Positions 8,496 to 19,986 of a stretch of 40,211 nt of DNA are shown here, piece by piece (the stretch's first letter is position 1; every line of letters starts with the position of its first letter). The stretch spans positions 1-40,211 of the forward strand of contig JAISED010000069.1 in assembly GCA_031264295.1 (NCBI GenBank), given 5' to 3'. The DNA comes from Eubacteriales Family XIII. Incertae Sedis bacterium (GTDB lineage Bacteria; Bacillota; Clostridia; Peptostreptococcales; Anaerovoracaceae). Position numbers and translations under genes: made by a program. The notes under the pieces are model-generated. The model made no database searches and was not told where the DNA came from. It worked only from the letters and a program-made list of their open reading frames with translations.

Positions 8496-8539
8496 TTGGA
8501 ACAGTCTTCAAGAACAGTTGGAACAGTCTTCAAGAACAG
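8496..8539 (+). repeat. Two exact tandem copies of a 22-bp unit
   Basis: The unit begins TTGGAACAGTC and ends TTCAAGAACAG; copies occupy 8496-8517 and 8518-8539 without a gap. They end 19 bases before the -35 of the oxidoreductase promoter, the usual place for an activator site. Two turns of helix (22 bp) would put both copies on the same face. Confidence 0.8.
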
Positions 8540-8558
8540 TTATCAGGCGATTTTCTTC

Positions 8559-8587
8559 TTGACAAAAGAGCATCTGAGGCTCATAAT
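8559..8587 (+). promoter_or_regulatory. Promoter of the oxidoreductase operon
   Basis: Perfect TTGACA (8559-8564), 17-base spacer, CATAAT (8582-8587). Transcription would start about 40 bases before the ATG at 8636. Confidence 0.65.
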
Positions 8588-8635
8588 AGGTATTAATGTA
8601 TTTTGTGCTAAAAGTTGACTTGTGAGGAAAAGGAT

Positions 8636-9196
8636 ATGGGGAAGATGCAGGAAGTTCGTATACACGGCTATGGCGGACAGGGCACTGTGACTATGGCCGA
8701 TTTGATCGCGTACGCTGAACTGCTCATGGGACGCGAGATTCAGACCTTGCCTTCTTTCGGAATGGAACGCAGGGGTTCGCCGGTTCAGACGTCGATGCGT
8801 CTGTCGGATGAAGAGATATTGATTCGCTCTAATGTTCACACACCGGGATATCTCGCTGTCCTCAACGAAAAGCTCGTAGGTGTCGCTATGGGCGAGGGTC
8901 ATGCAGATCGGGCGCATGTTGTGGTCAATCGTTCCACGAGCCGATCCGGAAGCGATTGGCCGGATTACGGGGAGGAAGTCAGCTTCTATGTAATCGACGC
9001 GGTGGAAATCGCCCGTTCAAACGATTTGGAACTAATGGGACAGCCCTTGATCAATATCCCGATGTTCGGAGCGATGGCTCGTATTCTCGGGATTCCAAAG
9101 GAATTTATTGAGGCGAGCATAAAGCACAAATGGCCCAAAGGCGACATAAGCCATTCTGTGAAAGGCGCCGAGCGCGGCTATGAGGAGGTGATGTGA
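8636..9196 (+). CDS. porG: 2-oxoacid:ferredoxin oxidoreductase, gamma subunit
   Basis: Gamma subunit of a four-subunit enzyme that oxidatively decarboxylates a 2-oxoacid to acyl-CoA with ferredoxin reduction. 186 aa. The family opening VRIHGYGGQGTVTMADLIAYA and the motif LPSFGMERRGSPVQT are clear. The start at 8636 (MGKMQEV) has GAGG 8 bases upstream; an in-frame TTG at 8615 is less likely. The stop overlaps the next gene by 4 bases (ATGA). The four genes gamma-delta-alpha-beta follow the standard archaeal/anaerobe order. The 2-oxoacid (pyruvate, branched-chain or aryl) cannot be fixed by eye; the gamma and beta subunits look pyruvate-type. Confidence 0.9.
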   Translation: MGKMQEVRIHGYGGQGTVTMADLIAYAELLMGREIQTLPSFGMERRGSPVQTSMRLSDEEILIRSNVHTPGYLAVLNEKLVGVAMGEGHADRAHVVVNRSTSRSGSDWPDYGEEVSFYVIDAVEIARSNDLELMGQPLINIPMFGAMARILGIPKEFIEASIKHKWPKGDISHSVKGAERGYEEVM

Positions 9197-9444
9197 TGGC
9201 GGTTCAGCCTATATCCTTCCCACAAGAGGGTGTTTCCGGCATAACCGGAAACTGGCGGTCACAACGCCCGGTTCTCAATAAATCCGAGTGCAAAAAATGT
9301 CTCATCTGTTGGTCGTACTGTCCGGAGGCCTGCATCGACAAAGAGAGTTTGGAAATTAATTATACATATTGTAAGGGTTGCGGCATCTGTGCTACGGAAT
9401 GCCCGTTTCATGCAATCGCGTTTGTAGAGGAGGATGCGCAGTGA
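9193..9444 (+). CDS. porD: 2-oxoacid:ferredoxin oxidoreductase, delta subunit (2x[4Fe-4S])
   Basis: Ferredoxin-like electron-transfer subunit, 83 aa. It has two cluster motifs: CKKCLICWSYCPEACI and CKGCGICATECPFHAI, both CxxCxxCxxxC followed by P. It hands electrons from the thiamine centre to external ferredoxin. It overlaps porG by 4 bases and porA by 4 bases (GTGA), so translation is probably coupled. Confidence 0.93.
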   Translation: MMAVQPISFPQEGVSGITGNWRSQRPVLNKSECKKCLICWSYCPEACIDKESLEINYTYCKGCGICATECPFHAIAFVEEDAQ

Positions 9445-10556
9445 ACAGGGTATTGATTACCGGTTGCCAAGCTGCAGCTTACGCTGTAAAGAGCGCTAAC
9501 GTCGACGTCGTTTCCGCTTATCCGATTACGCCGCAGACCGGCATCGTCGAAACGATCGCCAATATGATCGAGGACGGTGAGATGCAATGCCGTTTCTTAG
9601 CGGTCGAAGGCGAGCATAGCGCCATGACGGCTTGCGCCGGGGCGATCGCCGGCGGCGCGCGGGTGTTCACAGCGACATCGTCCGCCGGATTGCTCTATAT
9701 GCATGAACCTTTGCATATGGTTGGTTGCGGTCGTCTGCCGATGGTGCTGACAAACGTTAATCGCGCACTTTTCCCGCCGTGGGCGCTCTTGGTCGACCAC
9801 CAGGACAGCCTTTCTCAGCGCGATACGGGTTGGCTGCAACTTTACGCCGCGTCGGTTCAGGAGATTTACAACGCGATCATTCAAAGCTACTACGTCGCGG
9901 AAAAGGCTCAGTTGCCGGTCATGGTGAATTTCGATGGATTCATCCTGTCGCACAGCGCCTCGTCGATCAATTTACCGGAGCAAGACGTAATAGACGCATT
10001 TCTGCCGCCTTACGAACCGGAGTGGTTTCTCGACCCGGCGAATCCGTCAAGTTTCGCCAACGTCACGCTGACGAGAGAATACGCGGACTACCGGGCGACG
10101 CTGCAACCGGCACAGGAGGCCGCAAAAGGGATTATAAAGGAAGCCGCCGCGCGTTACCGGGACTTGACCGGTCTGTGGGACGGCGATATGATTGAATGCT
10201 ATCGAACGGACGACGCCGAATTTATTTTGGTGACAATGGGGACAATGGGCGCGGAAGCGAAGCTGAGCGTCAACGCGCTGCGTGATCAAAACGTGAAGGC
10301 GGGTTCGATTCGAATTCGCTTCTACAGACCGTTTCCGGCGGAAGCGCTGCGGGAGTCGATTCCGGACGGCGCGCGCGTCGTGGTCGTTGACCGCAATTAT
10401 GCCTTTGGCATGAACAGCGGCATTGTCGAGTGCGAATTAAAGGCTTCGCTCTTCGGATACAAAGACGCTAAGGTGAGCGGACGGGTTTTGGGGATCGGAG
10501 GCGAGGACGTGACTTGGCAACTGTTGGCGGAAGAGCTGATGAAGGGAGAGATATAA
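9441..10556 (+). CDS. porA: 2-oxoacid:ferredoxin oxidoreductase, alpha subunit
   Basis: 371 aa with the pyrimidine-binding domain of the thiamine-diphosphate enzyme. VVSAYPITPQTGIVE carries the conserved PITPxT motif, followed by VEGEHSAM and the TSSAGLLYMHE region. Start: the frame is open from 9378, but those codons lie inside porD. GAGGAGG at 9427-9433 followed by GTG at 9441 gives the family N-terminus NRVLITGCQAAAYAV. The stop TAA shares one base with the ATG of porB. The stretch PPWALLVDHQDSLSQRD, which follows the substrate-specificity region, might help assign the substrate in an alignment. Confidence 0.92.
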   Translation: MNRVLITGCQAAAYAVKSANVDVVSAYPITPQTGIVETIANMIEDGEMQCRFLAVEGEHSAMTACAGAIAGGARVFTATSSAGLLYMHEPLHMVGCGRLPMVLTNVNRALFPPWALLVDHQDSLSQRDTGWLQLYAASVQEIYNAIIQSYYVAEKAQLPVMVNFDGFILSHSASSINLPEQDVIDAFLPPYEPEWFLDPANPSSFANVTLTREYADYRATLQPAQEAAKGIIKEAAARYRDLTGLWDGDMIECYRTDDAEFILVTMGTMGAEAKLSVNALRDQNVKAGSIRIRFYRPFPAEALRESIPDGARVVVVDRNYAFGMNSGIVECELKASLFGYKDAKVSGRVLGIGGEDVTWQLLAEELMKGEI

Positions 10557-11497
10557 TGGCGACCGTTCTGAAAGATATCCCGTCGCGCGAATATGTTTTG
10601 CCGGGAAACGGGTCTTGTCCGGCTTGTCCTGCGACGCTTGCTTTGCGCATTGCCGCAAAAGCGATCGGGTCGAATGCGGTTATAGTGCTGACGCCGTCCT
10701 GTACGGTGGCCAGCATGGGCTATACGCCTAAGCACGCGTTCGATTATCCGGCTATCAACGTTTGCTTCGCCGCTGCCGGAGCTGCCGGCGCCGGCATCAG
10801 TGCGTCATTTGAGGCGCGCGCGGCAAAGGGGCGGCTTGATGGGGAATTGCCGACGGTGTTTAACTGGACGGGCGACGGCGGTACATATGACATCGGTCTT
10901 CAGGCGGCTTCCGCCGCGGCCGAGCGCAATGATAACATTATCCATTTTTGTTACAACAATGAGATATACAGCAATACCGGCACACAGCGCAGCGGCGCCA
11001 CGCCGATCGGCGCTGCAACCACGACGACACCCGGAGGGAAGAAAGAGAACAAGAAGAATCTTCCGCTTTTGATGTTGGAGCATCGCATCCCTTATATGGC
11101 GACGGCGTCGATCGCTTATCCCGGCGACCTTTACGATAAGGTGCTCAAGGCAAAGAACACTCACGGATTTAAATACATTGAGATTTTTGCGCCTTGCTCG
11201 CCAAGCTGGAGATTCGACGGCAAGGATACGATAAAAATAGCGCGTCAAGCGGTGCAGAACGGCGTCAACTTGCTCTGGGAGGCCGAGTATGGTGAGATTA
11301 CGCGCTTCAACGGACCAAGCGCAGCGCTGATCAAAGGCAAACAAATCCACGATCCGGAGGAGTATTTCGCGGCGCAGGGACGATTCAAGCATGTCATGGA
11401 ACCAGGGAAGAAGGAAGAATTCTTGGCGGCCGTACGTAAGGATATCGAGGAAGACATCGCCTTCATGCGGGCGCGCGCGGAAATAAAGAGACAGTAA
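10556..11497 (+). CDS. porB: 2-oxoacid:ferredoxin oxidoreductase, beta subunit
   Basis: 313 aa, thiamine-diphosphate pyrophosphate-binding subunit. GDGGTYDIGLQ ... CYNNEIYSNTG is the GDG-x(n)-NN motif that binds Mg-ThDP. SNTGTQRSGATP is the pyruvate-type signature. Cysteines GSCPACPA near the N-terminus and SCTVAS match the usual cluster-proximal cysteines, although the first motif is CPAC rather than the common CxGC. The ATG overlaps the porA stop by one base. An intrinsic-terminator-like hairpin follows about 80 bases downstream. Confidence 0.92.
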   Translation: MATVLKDIPSREYVLPGNGSCPACPATLALRIAAKAIGSNAVIVLTPSCTVASMGYTPKHAFDYPAINVCFAAAGAAGAGISASFEARAAKGRLDGELPTVFNWTGDGGTYDIGLQAASAAAERNDNIIHFCYNNEIYSNTGTQRSGATPIGAATTTTPGGKKENKKNLPLLMLEHRIPYMATASIAYPGDLYDKVLKAKNTHGFKYIEIFAPCSPSWRFDGKDTIKIARQAVQNGVNLLWEAEYGEITRFNGPSAALIKGKQIHDPEEYFAAQGRFKHVMEPGKKEEFLAAVRKDIEEDIAFMRARAEIKRQ

Positions 11498-11499
11498 GG

Positions 11500-11625
11500 A
11501 TGAATATGAAACCGCCGAAAAAACCAGTATTGCCAGTAGTTTTAGGCGGGGGCAATCGAAATAGTACACGCCAGATGAGCGGGACGGAGTTGAAAAAACG
11601 AAGTCCCGCTTTACACTATAAGTAA
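11500..11625 (+). CDS. Possible 41-aa small protein after porB
   Basis: ATG at 11500 follows the porB stop by two bases, with AAGGA overlapping it; a second in-frame ATG is at 11506. The peptide starts MNMKPPKKPVLPVVLGGG and is basic and proline-rich near the N-terminus. It contains the hairpin at 11578-11610, which argues that the open frame may be fortuitous. No family recognised. Confidence 0.25.
   Translation: MNMKPPKKPVLPVVLGGGNRNSTRQMSGTELKKRSPALHYK
11578..11612 (+). terminator. Hairpin at the end of the oxidoreductase operon
   Basis: Perfect 8-base arms AGCGGGAC (11578-11585) and GTCCCGCT (11603-11610), followed by only a short T run (TT). The long 17-base loop and weak T tract make it an imperfect intrinsic terminator. 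Confidence 0.5.
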
Positions 11626-11647
11626 CTATAAGTGATTCCAAAAAACT

Positions 11648-11676
11648 ATTTACAAACGGCTCGTAAGTTGATATAG
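11648..11676 (+). promoter_or_regulatory. Promoter of the atp operon
   Basis: TTTACA (11648-11653), 17-base spacer ending TGA, TATAGT (11671-11676), an extended -10. Transcription would start about 70 bases before atpI. The same layout, including the shared TTTACAAAC and TTGATAT, is found at 28429-28457. Confidence 0.7.
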
Positions 11677-11751
11677 TAATTTTTAACTCAAATAATTAAA
11701 AAAACTTTACATGCAGGGCGTTTCGACTTATAATAAAGAGGTGGTCAATTA

Positions 11752-12222
11752 ATGCAAAACGGGGTCAGGGAATTAAGCGCTTTCAAGAATCGAATTTTCA
11801 TATATGGTATATTAGTAGCTGTGATTTTTGAAACAGGCTCTTTGTTCTTTTTAGGTTTCAGCAAAGAGTTCGCATATGGACTCACATTGGGAACGGCTAT
11901 TACGATTGTAAATTTCAACATTCTTGTCTTTACATCGCAGAGGGTGCTTGTAAGCGGCAAGAGGTGGCTCGCTATGGTGGGCTACATGGTGAGACTGGGC
12001 ATTTACGGTTTTGCCTTTTACATGACGGCGACTATAAGCCTTGTGTCGGGCGCCGGCGCAGCGTTAGGTTTCATAACACTGAAGATTGCGATTTATTATA
12101 TACATGGCTTTAGAGCTAAGTTTTCGAAAAACCGCAAGCCGCCGACAGAACCTGAACCTGAGAAGAAATCACGGCTGGACTTTCTCAGGTGGCCTAAAGA
12201 CGACGACACAGGGGAGGATTAG
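11752..12222 (+). CDS. atpI: ATP synthase protein I
   Basis: 156 aa, small membrane protein at the head of the atp operon; family members assist assembly of the c ring and/or ion (Mg2+) handling. Four hydrophobic segments are visible: IFIYGILVAVIFETGSLFFLG, FAYGLTLGTAITIVNFNIL, WLAMVGYMVRLGIYGFAFY and AALGFITLKIAIYYIH. The charged C-terminal tail (EPEPEKKSRLDFLRW) is cytosolic. AGAGGTGG precedes the ATG. It is followed by atpB after 16 bases. Confidence 0.85.
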   Translation: MQNGVRELSAFKNRIFIYGILVAVIFETGSLFFLGFSKEFAYGLTLGTAITIVNFNILVFTSQRVLVSGKRWLAMVGYMVRLGIYGFAFYMTATISLVSGAGAALGFITLKIAIYYIHGFRAKFSKNRKPPTEPEPEKKSRLDFLRWPKDDDTGED

Positions 12223-12238
12223 GAAGGCAGGTAAGATA

Positions 12239-12979
12239 ATGCATGATTTGAGTCATATAGGACCGCGCAATATTATGCGAATAGGGAGCGTATATATTTC
12301 GGAAACAGTGTTTTTCGGTCTGATTGTCGCGGCGGTTCTGATAGCGCTCTGTCTTTGGATGGCACACGGCTTGCAAAAGGTTCCTAAAGGCAAGCAGGTG
12401 ATCGCGGAGCTGATCGTCAAGTCCGTTTACGATTTGGTCACAGGTTCTATGGGCAAGCATTGCGAGAAATTCGCGCCTTATATGGGTACGCTTTTTATGT
12501 TCCTGATTCTCGGGAACATGCTGGGGCTTTTCGGATTCCGGCCGACCACGGCGGATGTGAATATGACATTTGCTTTGGCGGGCACAACCTTTCTGATGAT
12601 TCAGTACAATGGATTCAAAACAATGGGTTTTGTAGGAAAAATAAAGCATATGTGCGATCCCTTGCCCATCATGTTTCCGCTAAAGATAATAGAAGAAATC
12701 TCATTCCCGATTTCGCTGGGATTCCGACTTTTCGGCAATATATTAGGCGGTGTGATCATCATGGCTCTTGTATTTAACGGGTTGGAGTGGTTATCAGAAA
12801 TCGTCTTGGGTTCCATACCCTTCATAGGCAAACTGCCGTGGCTTCAGGCCGTGATACCTCTGCCTGTGAATTTCTTCTTTGATATATTCGAACCTGTACT
12901 TCAAGCATTCATCTTTACTATGCTTACTATGGTCTTCGTCAGCATGGCCGTAGTTTCCCATGAGGAACATGAACATTGA
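12239..12979 (+). CDS. atpB: ATP synthase F0 subunit a
   Basis: 246 aa, the stator channel of F0. The essential arginine lies in ISLGFRLFGNILGG, the helix that faces the c ring. FFFDIFEPVLQAFIFTMLTMVF is the last helix. The frame is open upstream from 12086, but those codons overlap atpI; the ATG at 12239 gives MHDLSHIGPRN, with AGG in GGCAGGTAAG upstream. The histidine-rich end HEEHEH is common. Confidence 0.93.
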   Translation: MHDLSHIGPRNIMRIGSVYISETVFFGLIVAAVLIALCLWMAHGLQKVPKGKQVIAELIVKSVYDLVTGSMGKHCEKFAPYMGTLFMFLILGNMLGLFGFRPTTADVNMTFALAGTTFLMIQYNGFKTMGFVGKIKHMCDPLPIMFPLKIIEEISFPISLGFRLFGNILGGVIIMALVFNGLEWLSEIVLGSIPFIGKLPWLQAVIPLPVNFFFDIFEPVLQAFIFTMLTMVFVSMAVVSHEEHEH

Positions 12980-13165
12980 TAATATAAAGCTCAGCTGAGC
13001 TTAGCGGAATGATGCTTAAACGCGAAAAATAAGATCGCGGACTTGAGCCTCATGACGCATATACGCCGCTATGCGGCATGGCGTTAAATATGTCAAATTG
13101 ACATTAAAATATTAATTTTATTTTGTACAATTTAGTATTTGCGATAGCAAAGAGGGAGGAAAATC
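12980..13165 (+). promoter_or_regulatory. Structured atpB-atpE spacer
   Basis: A 186-base gap in an otherwise tight operon. It holds a perfect 16-base palindrome AAGCTCAGCTGAGCTT (12987-13002), a CGCG/CGCG pair, and a 5-bp hairpin GCCGC-TAT-GCGGC (13065-13077), then an AT-rich stretch leading to GGGAGG before atpE. In E. coli the atpB-atpE spacer raises c-subunit translation; the same role is inferred here. A TTGACA at 13098 is followed by TACAAT at 13126, but the 22-base spacing is too long for a good promoter. Confidence 0.5.
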
Positions 13166-13435
13166 ATGCCATTAGTAACACCAATTGCGTTTGTAGCCGG
13201 TTTATCTGCATTGGCGGCGTCATTTACGATGATCGCGGCGGTCGGCATCGGTATCGGACAAGGATTCACAGCGGGAAAAGCAGTAGAAGGCGTAGCTAGG
13301 CAGCCCGAAGCGCAGGGCGACATACTTAGAACCATGCTTGTAGGTCAGGCGGTTGCGGAAACAACAGGTATTTTCGCATTTATCATCTCGATCGTGCTGC
13401 TGTTTGTTAATCCGTTTTTGGACAGGATTGGCTAG
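13166..13435 (+). CDS. atpE: ATP synthase F0 subunit c, Na+-type ligand set
   Basis: 89 aa, two hydrophobic helices joined by the polar loop ARQPEAQGD. The ion-binding glutamate is E65 in GQAVAETTGIF. Residues matching those of the Na+ c ring of Ilyobacter tartaricus are at identical numbers: Q32, V63, E65 and T67, with T66 for Ser66 and F70 for Tyr70. H+-type c subunits usually lack the Q32 / E65-S/T66 combination. Na+ coupling is therefore predicted. GGGAGG precedes the ATG by 7 bases, giving strong translation that suits the many copies needed per ring. Confidence 0.93.
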   Translation: MPLVTPIAFVAGLSALAASFTMIAAVGIGIGQGFTAGKAVEGVARQPEAQGDILRTMLVGQAVAETTGIFAFIISIVLLFVNPFLDRIG

Positions 13436-13467
13436 AATGTCCTTAACACGGAGAGGAGGGCGGACTA

Positions 13468-13982
13468 TTGGATTCAGCATCATTCATTGAATATATACCG
13501 CTGATCAGTTTTGGACCGACTCTGTTGATGAATATGATCACGCTTTTAGTGCTGTATCTCATTCTCAGAAAGTTTTTCTTCGCTAAGATCAGAAACTTTA
13601 TGCAGACGCGAGAGCAGACTGTCAAGGATTCTTTTGACAATGCGGATCATGTCAATAAGCTTGCTGATGATAAGCTTAGGGAGTATAACGAGAGGCTCGC
13701 GGAGATTGACGCAAAGGGCAGAGAGGTCATAAGGGAAAGCAAACTGCGCGCCGACGCCAGGGCTCAGGAGATCATCGGCGCGGCCGACAAAAGGGCGTCG
13801 GAAATCATCCTACAGGCTGAGCGTGAAGTCGAAAGAGAAAAGCTCAGGGCGATTGATGAAATGCGTGAGCAGATTGCCGCATTGGCGATATACGCGGCTG
13901 AGAAGATCATCGAGAGAGAGATCGACCAAGGCAAGCATGCGGCCATCATCGACGGCATAATAAGGCAGGCAGGTAATTCACA

Positions 13983-13995
<13 letters not shown>
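13468..13995 (+). CDS. atpF: ATP synthase F0 subunit b
   Basis: 175 aa, peripheral-stalk subunit. A single N-terminal membrane helix (TLLMNMITLLVLYLILRKFFF) is followed by a long charged, alanine-rich coiled-coil (KLRADARAQEIIGAADKRASEII is within it). The start is TTG at 13468; GGAGGG at 13454-13459 is well placed and no in-frame ATG precedes the membrane helix closely. The 3' end overlaps atpH by 13 bases. Confidence 0.9.
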
Positions 13996-16099
<2,104 letters not shown>

Positions 16100-16216
16100 G
16101 CGCGGCGGGCGGCTTGACAGCCAAACGACGGTCGTAGCAGCCAGGCGGCCTGCGGCGGAAAGCGGCGCGGCGCCCCGGAGGGCGATGCGGTGAGAAACGG
16201 CGCGGCGGGCGGCTTG
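16100..16216 (+). repeat. GC-rich spacer with a 17-bp direct repeat between atpA and atpG
   Basis: GCGCGGCGGGCGGCTTG occurs at 16100-16116 and again at 16200-16216, exactly 100 bases apart. The interval is rich in GGCG/GCGG and differs strongly from the flanking genes. All other atp junctions except atpB-atpE overlap or are short, so this looks like an insertion or repeat expansion. GC-rich tandem repeats also occur at 31939-32023. Confidence 0.75.
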
Positions 16217-16256
16217 CTAGATACAAGCGACGGAGCGAGTGGAAAGGAGACTTGAC

Positions 16257-18956
<2,700 letters not shown>

Positions 18957-18966
18957 GAAGCAAAAG

Positions 18967-19986
18967 ATGAGATTTTTTATTCTGGACGCGTTTTCGGACG
19001 GTCTGTTCGGAGGGAATCCCGCCGCAGTAGTGCTGTTGGATGATAAAGAACCGTTTCCCGATGAGGGCGTCATGCGGCGTGCCGCCGCAGAGCTGCGTTA
19101 TTCGGAAACGGTTTTTATTCGGAAAGAAACCGGCGCCGCAGACAGGTACAGGCTCAGGTACTTTACGGTTACGGATGAGGTGGATCTCTGTGGTCACGCT
19201 ACAATAGCCGCGTTTTCGGTAATCCGTGACGAGGCGGCAGAGAATACGGCAAGCAGAGGAGCCGCAAGCGTGTCAGACATTTGTGTTCGCGCCGAAACAG
19301 CGCAGGCTATGCGGTGGACGGCGCTGACAAACGCCGGCGAACTGGATGTTGAAGCCTCGGATAACACGATAATGATGGAGATGGCGGCGCCAAAGGACGC
19401 AGCGGTGATCACGGATGAAGCGGAGATTGCCGCACTTTACGGCAGTATGGGACTTGATCGAGAAAGGGCGGCGGATATTAAAGCGCTTTACAGCGACCTT
19501 GGGCGTAACTCGGAAGGGGCTGAGAAACTGGCGAAAGATTCCGGGTCAATCTGGAGACCTGAGATAATCTCAACGGGTCTTCCCGATATAATCCTGCCGG
19601 TGGCGTCGCAGAGCGAGCTTGATAGCATAAAACCGGACTTTAACACCGTGAGCGAACTATCGAAGAAGTATGGAGTCGTGGGCATCCACGCGTTTTCAGT
19701 CATAGAAGACGAAAGCCGCGAGCAGTGTTATCACTGCCGGAATTTCGCTCCGCTTTACGGCATTCCGGAAGAAGCCGCTACAGGAACTTCCAACGGGGCG
19801 TTGACGTGGTACTTATATAAAAAGGGACGCATAAGGGAAGACATTCCCGCGTGTTTTATTCAAGGGGAGGCTATGGGCAGACCGTCTATGGTGTACGGTT
19901 TGCTGAAAGGTGAGGGAAAGACGCTCAATATAATGATAGGAGGCAAGAGCGCGCTTCTTGCCAGAGGAGAAATTTTTTTGGCATGA
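18967..19986 (+). CDS. PhzF-family isomerase-like protein
   Basis: 339 aa, related to phenazine-biosynthesis PhzF and diaminopimelate-epimerase-fold enzymes; most members have no proven substrate. The N-terminal FFILDAFSDGLFGGNPAAVVLL is the family opening. The catalytic glutamate lies in RYSETVFIRK, and DEVDLCGHATIAA, and EEAATGTSNGALTWYL with its GTSxG phosphate/carboxylate loop, follow. The frame is open from 18916 inside atpC; the ATG at 18967 begins MRFFILDAF. It follows atpC by 10 bases and overlaps the MBOAT gene by 4 (ATGA), so it may be transcribed from the atp promoter. Confidence 0.85.
   Translation: MRFFILDAFSDGLFGGNPAAVVLLDDKEPFPDEGVMRRAAAELRYSETVFIRKETGAADRYRLRYFTVTDEVDLCGHATIAAFSVIRDEAAENTASRGAASVSDICVRAETAQAMRWTALTNAGELDVEASDNTIMMEMAAPKDAAVITDEAEIAALYGSMGLDRERAADIKALYSDLGRNSEGAEKLAKDSGSIWRPEIISTGLPDIILPVASQSELDSIKPDFNTVSELSKKYGVVGIHAFSVIEDESREQCYHCRNFAPLYGIPEEAATGTSNGALTWYLYKKGRIREDIPACFIQGEAMGRPSMVYGLLKGEGKTLNIMIGGKSALLARGEIFLA

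Noticed and set aside
13098-13131. TTGACA ... TACAAT as an internal promoter before atpE
   Set aside because: The hexamers are 22 bases apart, too far for a sigma-A promoter, and no -35 fits TACAAT at 17 bases.
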